In this document: positions 1-10,152 of the stretch, piece by piece | Position numbering within the stretch: the first letter of the stretch is position 1 | Layout: every line of letters starts with the position of its first letter | Source of the DNA: Salisapilia sapeloensis | Taxonomy: Eukaryota; Oomycota; Peronosporomycetes; Peronosporales; Salisapiliaceae | DNA: 27,648 nt | Direction of reading: 5' to 3' | Assembly (NCBI GenBank): GCA_023334545.1 | Contig: JAADVB010000233.1 | Coordinates: forward strand, 1-27,648 | Translations under genes and position numbers: made by a program | Notes under the pieces: model-generated | The model's input: only the letters and a program-made list of their open reading frames with translations | What the model was told of the DNA's origin: nothing | Database searches by the model: none

Positions 1-909
1 ACGTTATCGAGTGCTTCGATCCCGTTATGGCTCAAATAGAGCTCCTCTAGACTCTCATTCTCTTCCAATCCTTCAATCTTCACCAATCGATTGCTCTATC
101 CTCTCCATCGTCAGTATCAATGTACCATTTCTCTAGAATGCACATACCTGGACACTTAGAATACGCAGTTTCTTGAGCTTTTCAAGTCCCTTGATCTCTG
201 TAATCTTGTTCTTTCCAAGCCACAGCTCCTCTAAATTCTCCAGACCATCCAATCCTTCAATCGTCCGAATGCGATTGGCACCCAAGTCCAACTTGCGCAA
301 GCTTTTTAGATTTTCCAGGCCAGAAATCTTGGTCAATTTGTTATTCGCAACGTATAATTCTTCCAGATGCGCCAAGGAAGAGAGGTCTGGGATGGACCGA
401 ATGTGGTTAAACGACAAGTCCAAGACTCGGACGTTCGGAATCGACTCAATCGATGACATCGACCGGATCTGGTTGTCGTAGAACTCGAGGTGGGTAAGGG
501 AAGGTAATGGAGGCAATGGCATCTCTTGGAGAAAGTTGGATCGGACATGCAGTTTCTATGCTTTTATCAGTGATCTATTCGAGTAGACACATAGCTAGTG
601 AATATACCTCGAGGTTCGGCATGTTCTCCAGACCATTCAGCTCCTTGACCTTGAAGCCAGTCGTTCCGACGTGGAATATTTCCTATGTATCCACCACATC
701 TACCATCACTATCGGCTCCATGTCGAATGAAAACGAATCATAGGACAAACCTCATCGTCCTTGCTGAACTCGACACACTCGGTCAAGGTGACTGCAGTCG
801 CACCAGGTTCTTCCATAACAAGCTCTTCATCCGAGTCTCCATGTCCACCGAGACTCGCTCTCTCCATCGAGACATTCACCACCCTGTCATCTGCATGCGG
901 CATACTCAT
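1..909 (-). CDS. SDS22-like leucine-rich repeat regulator of protein phosphatase 1 (3' end outside window)
   Basis: Four exons are visible: 909-751, 682-608, 555-148 and 95-1, with GT-AG introns of 68, 52 and 52 bp. They join in frame to about 245 residues and run off the left edge. From about residue 85 the protein is a ladder of 22-residue leucine-rich repeats of the SDS22 kind (LxxLDLSFNxIxxIxxL, then LEELYVANNKLTKI and LEELWLGKNKITEI). The N-terminus is acidic (DSDEELVMEE). In other eukaryotes SDS22/PPP1R7 binds PP1 catalytic subunits and guides their maturation and mitotic function in nucleus and cytoplasm; that role is inferred from family. The start is the ATG at 909; an in-frame Met 14 codons downstream is an alternative. 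The gene is divergent from the DIX gene. The repeat type fits SDS22 better than other LRR families, but the missing C-terminus prevents checking the LRR cap. Confidence 0.93.
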
Positions 910-1131
910 ATTGCTATCGGCTACTCTTTGTGTCCAAGTATACAAAAGCCAAGTGAGTATAGGGTGGCAGTCTATGGTTTTGGCACATCTTCCAGCGACA
1001 ATAATCCGAAAGTCGATCGATTGAGCGTCACGTGAGCTCCTTTCCCTCCTCTTGTACGCGCTTGGAGCAAGAAAGAACTGAAGTAGGTGTCTGGAATAGA
1101 CAAGAGTGACGACTAGTACCCGAGTAGCACG
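910..1131. promoter_or_regulatory. Divergent intergenic region shared by the SDS22-like and DIX genes, with a TCACGTGA palindrome
   Basis: These 222 bp separate two head-to-head start codons and must hold both promoters unless 5' exons are missed. The only motif I see is TCACGTGA at 1028-1035, an E-box/G-box core (CACGTG) extended to an 8-bp palindrome. I see no clear oomycete initiator match and no TATA box. The promoter role is inferred from position. Confidence 0.45.
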
Positions 1132-2181
1132 ATGGAAGGAATGCTCAACTACTTTGTGCCAGAGGATGGCGACTCGTCCGATCACCTCAACGTCGTCCCT
1201 CTGCCTCGTGTCGACCAACTCCAACTCCAACATATTAAGCAGGTTTGTATCAATTCCTATCATATTCCTACAGCTATTTACGTATGTTGCTGTCCTTTGA
1301 AGGCGTTTCCGTTGCCAGGAAGCTTTCACTTTCGATTTAAAACGCCGTTCGAAGGCACTTATGGTACGCCTATACGCCTATATGATATACTTCAGAAGCT
1401 CATGCAAGCCGACAGTATGGCTGGATGTACTACATGATGAAGATCCAGTGCCAGAGTACAATGGAATGATCATTAGCAAAGTCGCTCGCATGCAAGACGA
1501 CAGTCCAGACGACGTCCCTGTTGCATCTAAACCCGCTGCTTCAGATACAAATACCAGCACCAAGGCAGCGCCTGAACCTACGCCACAGGAAGAAGATCTT
1601 TTGGAGACAGGTCCTCCACCTTCATCCCCCCGTATGCCACGTTTGATCTTTATGTCATTCCTCTTGCTCATCACATTCATACAGAAAACGCATCAGCTGG
1701 TAACAAGTCTGCTGAATCCTATCACGACGACCTCGTTGGACTGGTACAGAATGGTTTATTCCATTTGCATTTAAATGCTCATGTCTGTTGTAGCTGTCAG
1801 ATCCATCGCCTGCACCAAGTCCACCACGCGACGCGTCTAAATCACAAGTATCATCCTCTTTCCGACTATCAGCGACATTTCATTCTCATCTTGTACAATT
1901 AGGGACCATCTAATGATCCGTTCAGCTTTTTCAACAGCGAACCACCAGCGAATAACACGCCGACGCCACCTGGCTCGATGCACTCGGCGTCCAGTCCGCA
2001 TCCTGGGCTAAGCCAAAGCGGTGGGAATTTCAACCACCAGCCGATGCAAAACTCGATGAACATTAGTCAAATGAACATGAACCAGATGCATCAGCAGCCG
2101 AACGCGAACGGAAACGCGAATAGTTTCCAAGGTCTCCAGTGGTCTGGCATGGGCCAACAGCAGCAGCAGCGGCCATGGTAG
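1132..2181 (+). CDS. DIX-domain protein with Pro/Gln/Asn/Met-rich tail
   Basis: Six exons (1132-1242, 1303-1363, 1416-1631, 1685-1743, 1794-1847, 1903-2181) join in frame to 259 residues. Introns are 50-60 bp with GT-AG ends. Residues 3-83 resemble a DIX domain, the head-to-tail polymerising module of Dishevelled and Axin: an NYFVPEDGD start, a central basic FHFRFKT strand, and WLDVLHDEDPVPEYNGMIISKV, which matches in pattern the DIX end (acidic turn, then E-x-KIIGKV). The rest is low complexity: Pro/Ser/acidic to about residue 165, then Asn/Met/Gln-rich with five Gln before a final RPW. DIX modules drive signalosome or polarity assembly in animals and, in SOSEKI proteins, in plants; that role here is inference. 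The weakest junctions are around exons 4-5. The DIX call rests on recalled family pattern, not an alignment. Confidence 0.8.
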
Positions 2182-2307
2182 AGAATCAATATAGCCTACA
2201 TCGTAGAGGATTGGTACAAATTCATTCGTTTTTGTTCAATCAAAAGTAGTGTGTGCAGCTGCATATCTTGAGCAGATTTACAGAAAAAAGTGATACAGAT
2301 ACAGATC

Positions 2308-3693
<1,386 letters not shown>

Positions 3694-3707
3694 TGCAAAA
3701 AGACAAA

Positions 3708-6459
3708 CTACAATGTTGCTTTCGAGTCCAGTACTTGGGACAAGAGCTTTTCGACACTTGCCTTGTCTTCCTTGTCGGATCCTTTCAGACCGCCTAGCAC
3801 AGCGTCATTCATCCTCGTCTTGCGTTCGGCCAGATTGTAAATGTCTTCATCCACCGTCGCTTTCGTCACGAGCTTGTACACCGTCACAGGACGTGTCTGA
3901 CCGATACGATGGCATCGGTCACATGCCTGCGCGTCTGTCGTAGGGTTAAAGTCCAGGTCATGCAGAATCACCGTGTCGGCTGCCGTGAGATTGATGCCGA
4001 GACCTCCTGCTCTTGTGCTGAGTAAAAACGCAAAGATGCTTTCGTCCGAATGGTACCTATCGATCAGTTCCTGCCTCTCAGCAACGTTCGTGCCACCATC
4101 CAGTCGGACGAACGACATGTCCAAGTGCTGCATCAGTAGTTCCATGAGGTCCAGCATCTTGGTCCATTGACTAAACAAGAGGACACGATGTCCGTCCTTC
4201 TTGAGTGTCGGCAACAGTGTCTGGAGGTAATCGAATTTGGACGACTGAAGGAGTTTGGATGGATCCAACTGCATTTGCTTGAGCTCTTTATTCGCTTCAT
4301 ACTGGACGCAGAGAGAGTGGAGCTCATAATCCGAGTACGACTCGATCTCTTTCTTCACTTGCGATACACTGCACTGCGTCCCGAAGGCTTCTGCCCGATG
4401 GAGGTAGTGCGCCATCAAGTCCAGTACACTGTCATCGGCATATTCCTGTCGCAGGAGGATCGGATGGTTCGCAGCCTTCCGCAGCTGCGTGAACATGTGC
4501 GTGTCGCTCGGCATGTCCTTCTTGCCTCCGCCGTTGTAGTTCCCAATGAGCTCCTTGGTCTTCCGCGCTCTCCTGTCCGCGACACTCTCTCCTCTCCTCC
4601 TCTTCTTCATCTCCTTCTTGTCCAACTTTTCCTGTGCCTGCTCCTGCTTTTGCTTTCGAACGGCATCAATCAGTCCGTCATACACTTCTTTCTGATCCTG
4701 TCGTGGCTCTAGCATCTCTACTTTCTCTACTTTCGGCACGAGCTGCGTCAGCACCTGTCGCTTCTCTCTTCGTAGAATAAAGGGTGCTAGAATTTGCCGT
4801 AACTGCTCCACCTTGGCTTCATGTGTGCCTTGGAAGAACGTCAGCAGAGCGTCGGACCCGTGGTCAAAGACCTTGGGCATGAGGAACGATAAGAGTGCGA
4901 GGAGTTCATTCAAATTGTTCTGCAGTGGAGTACCACTGAGTACCAGTCGATGGGCTGCACGTAGATTCGCGATACGTTTGAAACGAGAGCTCTTGGCGTT
5001 CTTAATACTGTGTCCTTCGTCCAACACCATGTACTCGAATCGGAAGCTGCGCAAGAATGCTCGGTCGTCTTGACAAGCATCTCGTTCAAAGTACGAGTAG
5101 GTGGTTAGCATCACGTCAAAGTCGCTCGAGTGGAGAGACTCTTGCAAGTCGAGACGATCTTCCTTCGTGCCGTGATACTTGACGATACGCACCTTGGGTG
5201 CAATCCATTCAAACTCTCGTTCCCAATTGCTTAAGACACTTGCAGGAACGATGACTAGATGAGGTTTTTCAATGTCTCTTGGCAAAGCGAGTAAGAAGGA
5301 TATTGCCTGGACGGTCTTTCCGAGTCCCATCTCGTCTGCCAAGACACCGGACACGCGGTTCTGATAGAGAAGAAGGAGCCAATTGACACCTACGATCTGA
5401 TACGGTTTTAGTTCTAACGATTCCGACACGCCCACTAGGTCTTTCTGTGTCACGATCTTGGCGTTCTGGTCCATACTAGTGAGACTCACGTGGTCTCCGA
5501 TGGATTCACTTGCTCCTCCCCACTGCTCAATGGACGTCCGGAGACGATTCGCAATGATTTTACAGTCGTTCAAGAGCTTTGCGACTTCATCTGTCGCGGA
5601 TAGAGCTCTCGGGGCAGACTCATCGTCGGAGCTTTCATCTCCGAAAGCGTCGACCATGGCTTCTCGCTTCCCATACGTCTCACGGACAGTTGTGGAAGGC
5701 TTCGTTCGAGTCAAATTGGACTGAATACGCTTCTTTGTCAACGTAGATAGTCGCTCTGGTTTATTCAAACTAGCTGGTGGAGTAGTCGACTGTGCTTTGG
5801 CGTCTCCATGGCCGTAAGATGCCATCCAATTAGGAGATTTCGTCGGCGTCGGATTTTCATCGTCGGAATCTTCAATCACTTTGGTCTTTTTACTCGGTCG
5901 AGGCGTTTCTTCCGTCTCACTTTCACTACTATCGTCATCTATAATGATCTGCTTTGTACGCTTCGGTTGGGAAGCGCTACTGCTAGAGTCTAAGGACGCT
6001 GATATGTCGCTCGGACTAGCACGTTTAAATTGCATGACATCTGCTGCTTTCTGCTGTGTAGTATGGGAATTTGGATGAGCGGATGTCGAGTGACTGTTGG
6101 CGGACGTTTGGTTGACAGTCGCAGTGGCTTTAGAGGCAACAGTCGTGTCGATGACCTCGTACTTGGTCAGCGTCCCATTCGCATAGAACGTGTCCCTATG
6201 GCAAGCATGAATAATTTATAGGTACACGCATGTACTGAAGCTTATACCTGGCGTCTAGAAGGACGACGTCGCCTGGGCGCAGGACGCTCTGCTTGAGTTT
6301 CCGCGTGACTACGATCGCCGTGTGCCCACAGCAGCGCAGTGCTACACGATCATCACTCAAGCAGACGCTTCCTCTTCCTCCACACACTTTCACTTCATCT
6401 CCATTCTCATTCAAGTCGTAGCGGCGGCCGCTCACACTTTCCTTGACACTCAATACCAT
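3708..6459 (-). CDS. SNF2-family chromatin remodeler, SMARCAD1/Fun30 type
   Basis: Two exons, 6459-6248 and 6195-3708, split by a 52-bp intron (GTATAAG...CATAG), give 899 residues. Motifs are DEMGLGKT (358-365), DEGH (463-466), LVLSGTPLQN, and a C-terminal helicase lobe with STRAGGLGINL and DRCHRIGQT. The insert with YELHSLCVQY and SKFDYLQTLLP resembles SMARCAD1/Fun30 rather than SWI2, ISWI or CHD. This family uses ATP to move or exchange histones during heterochromatin inheritance and DNA-end resection (family knowledge). A long acidic/Ser-rich linker (about 125-290) precedes the ATPase; no CUE motif is obvious. The large exon has an internal ATG at 6035, but the frame is open above it and splices cleanly to the upstream exon. 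That exon contains LRPGDVVLLDA and no domain I recognise. The ATG at 6459 is chosen; the frame stays open to 6657, so an earlier start is possible. Confidence 0.95.
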
Positions 6460-6668
6460 TCCTTTGTGTTTCCCGCCACCAACTACTTTCTTTTCTTTTC
6501 TCTTTTTCTTTCGACGATCTTGGTCTCTTTCAGCAACCTCCCACTGGAACAACCTCAATTGACCAAAAACCTCTGACAGAGAATGTAGAAAGTCGTATGA
6601 ACAATAAAGAGTTGTTTGGATTGAAAATGAGTTGAAAGAATACACACACATGCACAAGTATTTCCTAC

Positions 6669-7889
6669 TTAGTTTAGTTCATTCACGAGCACCGCCATGG
6701 AGTTCGCATGGGCTCGGCACAGACCCTTCTTCTTCACATGCTTGCTGCAGTCTGGCACCCTGCACTTGCGCTTGCCGCCATGGGCTGTGCACAGGTCTTG
6801 CCGAACCACACCTTTTTCGCATCCAGGTCGACTACATCGCTTGCCACCGCCGTGACGAATGCATAGACCCATGCTTCGCTGGATGTTCGAGCAGCCATTC
6901 ACGCGGCAGATACGTCCGCCTCCATGGGCCACACACAGGCCTTTGCTCTGAGCTCCTCGTGTGCATCCCTTTCGCTGACAGCGTCGACCGCCGCCGTGAG
7001 AGATACACAGACCACGGGTCACAGCATTGCTCTGACAGTGGGGTACGTCGCACAGTTTCTTACCGCGAGACTTGTCACAATTTTCCGCTTGCTCCTGTGC
7101 TCGCTTTTGCTGCTCCATTTCGTGCACTACTTGTGCGGACTCGGCAAGCGATTGGAGGCGAGAGTGACCCTCCGGTAGAAATTGAGTCAATTGGAGCGTC
7201 TCGGGACAAGTCGGACGCGTATACACGTCGACGGAAGTGCTTCGGCTAAAGTTTTTGGTTCGCTGAGGCGCTTGGTCCGACGAACTTGGGATCGTACAAT
7301 GTTTGTCCATTAGACGAAGCGCTTTAAACGGCTTCAGCATCGAGTCCGACGGACACGACATGGACCTGCTGTAGTTACTAGGCAGTACCTCTTCTTCTGT
7401 CGGGAAGTTGTTACCACTGATACTCGCATTAATCACTGCCGGAGGGTTTGATGCTCCTCTTGGTCGCTTCAAAGGAGGAATGGTCGTATTCGGACTGACT
7501 GGCGACGCAATCGAGTACCTCGGGCTGTTGGTACACGACTGAGGCGACATTGGAGCACTGATACGACATTCACCTAGACTCGGAAGCATCCGAGGTGACG
7601 AGATGCAGGGACGAGAGGAGTGGGGAGATGAGTCACGATGGGCAGTCGGTGGCGCCATCTCGCGATTCCGTTCAAAGAAGCGGGAGACCGGAGTTACCGC
7701 TGGCGCTCGTTGGAAGGTGAAGATGGATCCGTTAGGTGATTGAGGTGACGCTCGTAATTCTCCACTCGCATATTCGTCTGAAGTCTTGTGAAATCGACAG
7801 TTGTTGTACCTCTGATTGCCGTAAGACGTGCTGGATGTTTCCTGATGGTTGATCGGGTAGTTTTCGCTGTTTTCGAACGTGTCCATCAT
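6669..7889 (-). CDS. Cys/His repeat protein, 'WRKY19-like' zinc-binding family (five repeats)
   Basis: An uninterrupted 406-residue frame starts at tandem ATGs (7889/7886). Residues 1-275 are Ser/Pro/Asn-rich and look disordered, with many Ser-Pro pairs and a possible phospho-rich SPNG/SPRY region. Residues 279-396 hold five tandem repeats of the form C-x4-C-x10-C-x2-H, joined by the linker GGGRRC or GGGKRC. This repeat occurs in proteins that pipelines name 'WRKY transcription factor 19-like' in oomycetes because plant WRKY19 carries the same repeats. No WRKYGQK heptad is present, so it is not a WRKY factor. Cys and His spacing suggests metal binding; DNA binding or another role is not shown. 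A second, smaller member lies at 18823-19389. It is on the same strand as the SNF2 gene, with 209 bp between its stop and the chosen SNF2 start. Confidence 0.85.
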   Translation of the reverse strand: MMDTFENSENYPINHQETSSTSYGNQRYNNCRFHKTSDEYASGELRASPQSPNGSIFTFQRAPAVTPVSRFFERNREMAPPTAHRDSSPHSSRPCISSPRMLPSLGECRISAPMSPQSCTNSPRYSIASPVSPNTTIPPLKRPRGASNPPAVINASISGNNFPTEEEVLPSNYSRSMSCPSDSMLKPFKALRLMDKHCTIPSSSDQAPQRTKNFSRSTSVDVYTRPTCPETLQLTQFLPEGHSRLQSLAESAQVVHEMEQQKRAQEQAENCDKSRGKKLCDVPHCQSNAVTRGLCISHGGGRRCQRKGCTRGAQSKGLCVAHGGGRICRVNGCSNIQRSMGLCIRHGGGKRCSRPGCEKGVVRQDLCTAHGGKRKCRVPDCSKHVKKKGLCRAHANSMAVLVNELN

Positions 7890-9474
7890 TTCCTCGTGTT
7901 CCTAGTGCTGTAGATGGTCGTTCGAGGTCCTTGTGGCTAATTGCGAAGTGCACTTGATCTTGTCAATCGGGCCGAGGGTGAGAATTTCCGAGGCCGGAAA
8001 AATATCGAAGACAAAGGTCCCTCCTTCTCCCACTCTCGTCTTTCTACGGACTTGTGCTCGTCAAGAGCACTACGTCTTTGCTTCAATAAAAAAGATCACA
8101 AGTGCGGAAGGAAAATCTTTCTTTCGATGTCGCAGTAAAAGTAGTTGAAACCAACAGGAGAGAGCTTGGGAGCCGAGCTTGCGGTTACGTGGGGAGTGGC
8201 GTACGTGCTGCAAATGTCCTATTCGGAGCTTTTAAAGCACGATGGGATATCAATTGTAACTGTCTTCGTCAGTCAATCTTTCACGTCACTGACCAAGTCA
8301 GACGGGCATCTGGACTTGCGTGCGAGGATGGAGGATCCCTTTCTTCCCACCAAGCTCTCTTCCTATAGGTACATGTCCGCTGTGGTTGATACTAGTGGTC
8401 ATGTGGGCCCTGCAAAGGCATGATATCAAGTCCAGGCTGTCGAGAACGTCGACATGCAGCATGACACCCCTTTGGATACTTTCAAGGGTCGACGTACGTT
8501 GGTACAAGAGAAGCGAAAGGCAGTTTTGACCATCGGGAGAGGACAGGATCCTTGCAATCTCGTATCCGTTTAGCATAAACAGGCGGAGTTTCGATCACAA
8601 GCCACTTGCAGCGCGTTTGAACTTGCTCACTTCGACTACCTAATCTACATGCGTGATAACTTTTGATTGACACTGCACATCCCTTTTGGCTTGTAGTGTT
8701 CATAGAAGTGAACAACTCATCCGCTACTGCCTTTGATCAAGACAGAAAAGAAACGCGGACTAAGACGCGAAGCCTCCTAGTTGATAGTTTCGACGTGCAT
8801 AGGCTTTGCGTACGTGGTGTTGAAGACGCCTGATATCCTCTGACGGTAGAAAAAGAGAGATTCTGGAATTTTTCATCTCCCTTTCATCCCATACTAGAGC
8901 CTTTCATCCTGCCGTACCCCTCAATGGAAAATTTACGGCTAAATCATCTACTCGAGCGCACGTCGTGAATGATATGCAGGCACTCGCACGTTTGGCTAGT
9001 GGCTCAGACAAGACAGCATATCACAATTGCAATAGCGCGTACATTACATGCAACCGGAGTGCCTGTTTTTGTTGATAGCGATTCATCTCGCGCCCAAGTT
9101 TTCGGCATTGCAAGCAGTCGTTTGTCGTCGCTGTCGTGCTTAGTTCGAATAGAAGAAGGCAGAGATAGATAAAGAGGGTTCATGTATACAAGGTCAGATC
9201 AGTATAAACGTTTCTTTAGCCGCATACCCCTTCACCGGTCTAGGCAAAAACGCATACAATTAATAATTACTATGAGCGTGTGACAAGATAGATAGCTATC
9301 CGATGGAATTGCAATTTCTTGTAGATCCAGGACATCAGCACATCCCACTGTAGCCCCAGATGTTGTGTTCGCGTCAGCCAAATCAAATCGTGGCTTCAGG
9401 TTCTAATAGCTCCGCCATGATCTCGCGGACGGCGTGAAGCGCCTTCCATCGTCATGGTTTCCCGGTATATTTCT
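7890..9474. other. Gene-poor interval upstream of the WRKY19-like gene
   Basis: About 1.6 kb without a supported gene. All open frames are under 95 codons, many lack an ATG, and none shows a recognisable motif or continues through credible splice sites. The 7890-8100 part presumably carries the promoter of the WRKY19-like gene. No tRNA, inverted terminal repeat or tandem repeat was seen. Confidence 0.5.
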
Positions 9475-10012
9475 TCATCGGTCCAAGTGGTGTTGTAAAA
9501 TTTTCCTTCCATCTCCAAAGATACAGAAAGACCAATCCTTAAAAAAGAGATCAATCAGCTTGGACTGCATGGTTTTTCTGACGCAAACGCCACGACGGGC
9601 AATGATAGATTTTATGGAAAAGACATCTTCGCACGCAAGAAATGCCGCTACGAGCGTTCGGTAGCTCCTGTACGAGGTGATCAAATCCGTCGTGCACGTA
9701 GATCCATCGTTAGAAGAGTTAATTATACCTTTCTTTGCAATCTTGCATTTCATATCGATGCCAAGTTGGCAGCAAAACCAAAGCAAAGTCACAGCGGGCT
9801 TGCATGAGCGAACATTCTGAGGAAACCTGCGCCAAATATGGAAGCTGCAGATCTGCACACTCAACCGCGTAGTCAAGTCGCACGAAGGTGCCTAGCTCTT
9901 CGTTCGACCAACCTGCTGGAAACACATATTTGGACACGAAAACGCATGTCGTCGTGGTAACTTGGGAATCACGAAGATGATTCGACACTCCAGTGAAAGT
10001 GAAGACAACCAA
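9475..10012 (-). pseudogene. Possible spliced gene or gene relic of unknown family
   Basis: Two open stretches, 10012-9729 and 9667-9475, join in frame across a 61-bp GT-AG intron (GTATAATT...TCGTACAG, with a CTAAC-like branch site), giving about 159 residues ending in ILQHHLDR. The intron length and sequence match those of the real genes here. The 5' end is unclear. The frame at 10012 has no ATG; an upstream piece beginning at an ATG near 10135 has a good donor (GG|GTAAGT) but its phase does not match the acceptors I can see. No domain is recognised. It lies only about 140 bp from the divergent channel gene. It could be a real small gene with a missed 5' exon, a decayed gene, or chance. Confidence 0.3.
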
Positions 10013-10152
10013 ATCAGGATATAAGGATGTGCGCTGCTGGTTTCATCAGTCTATTTCCGCAAAATGTGAAACTTACCCTCCACAAAGTCTTGAAACGGAT
10101 CCAATGACTTTAATGGTCACACCAAACTCTTGCATCGCACGTGGATTTGACC

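Noticed and set aside
2170-2181. WRPW Groucho-type co-repressor motif at the end of the DIX protein
   Set aside because: Only RPW is present, preceded by polyglutamine, so the motif is incomplete.
6460-6657. N-terminal extension of the SNF2 protein rich in Arg/Lys
   Set aside because: The basic run comes from a pyrimidine tract on the opposite strand, and starting there would leave only 11 bp to the upstream gene; kept as an alternative only.
6669-7889. True WRKY transcription factor
   Set aside because: No WRKYGQK heptad or C2H2 WRKY zinc site; only the Cys/His repeats are shared with plant WRKY19.
8145-8715. Overlapping frames on both strands at 8.1-8.7 kb as a gene relic
   Set aside because: Frames lack ATGs or motifs and do not join through consistent GT-AG sites.
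8969-9172. 67-codon ATG-initiated frame on the plus strand
   Set aside because: Short, no domain, no splice continuation and no sign of regulation; treated as chance.
10141-10152. Earlier start (GTG) for the channel frame
   Set aside because: Four codons upstream with no ATG; eukaryotic initiation at ATG 10153 is preferred.
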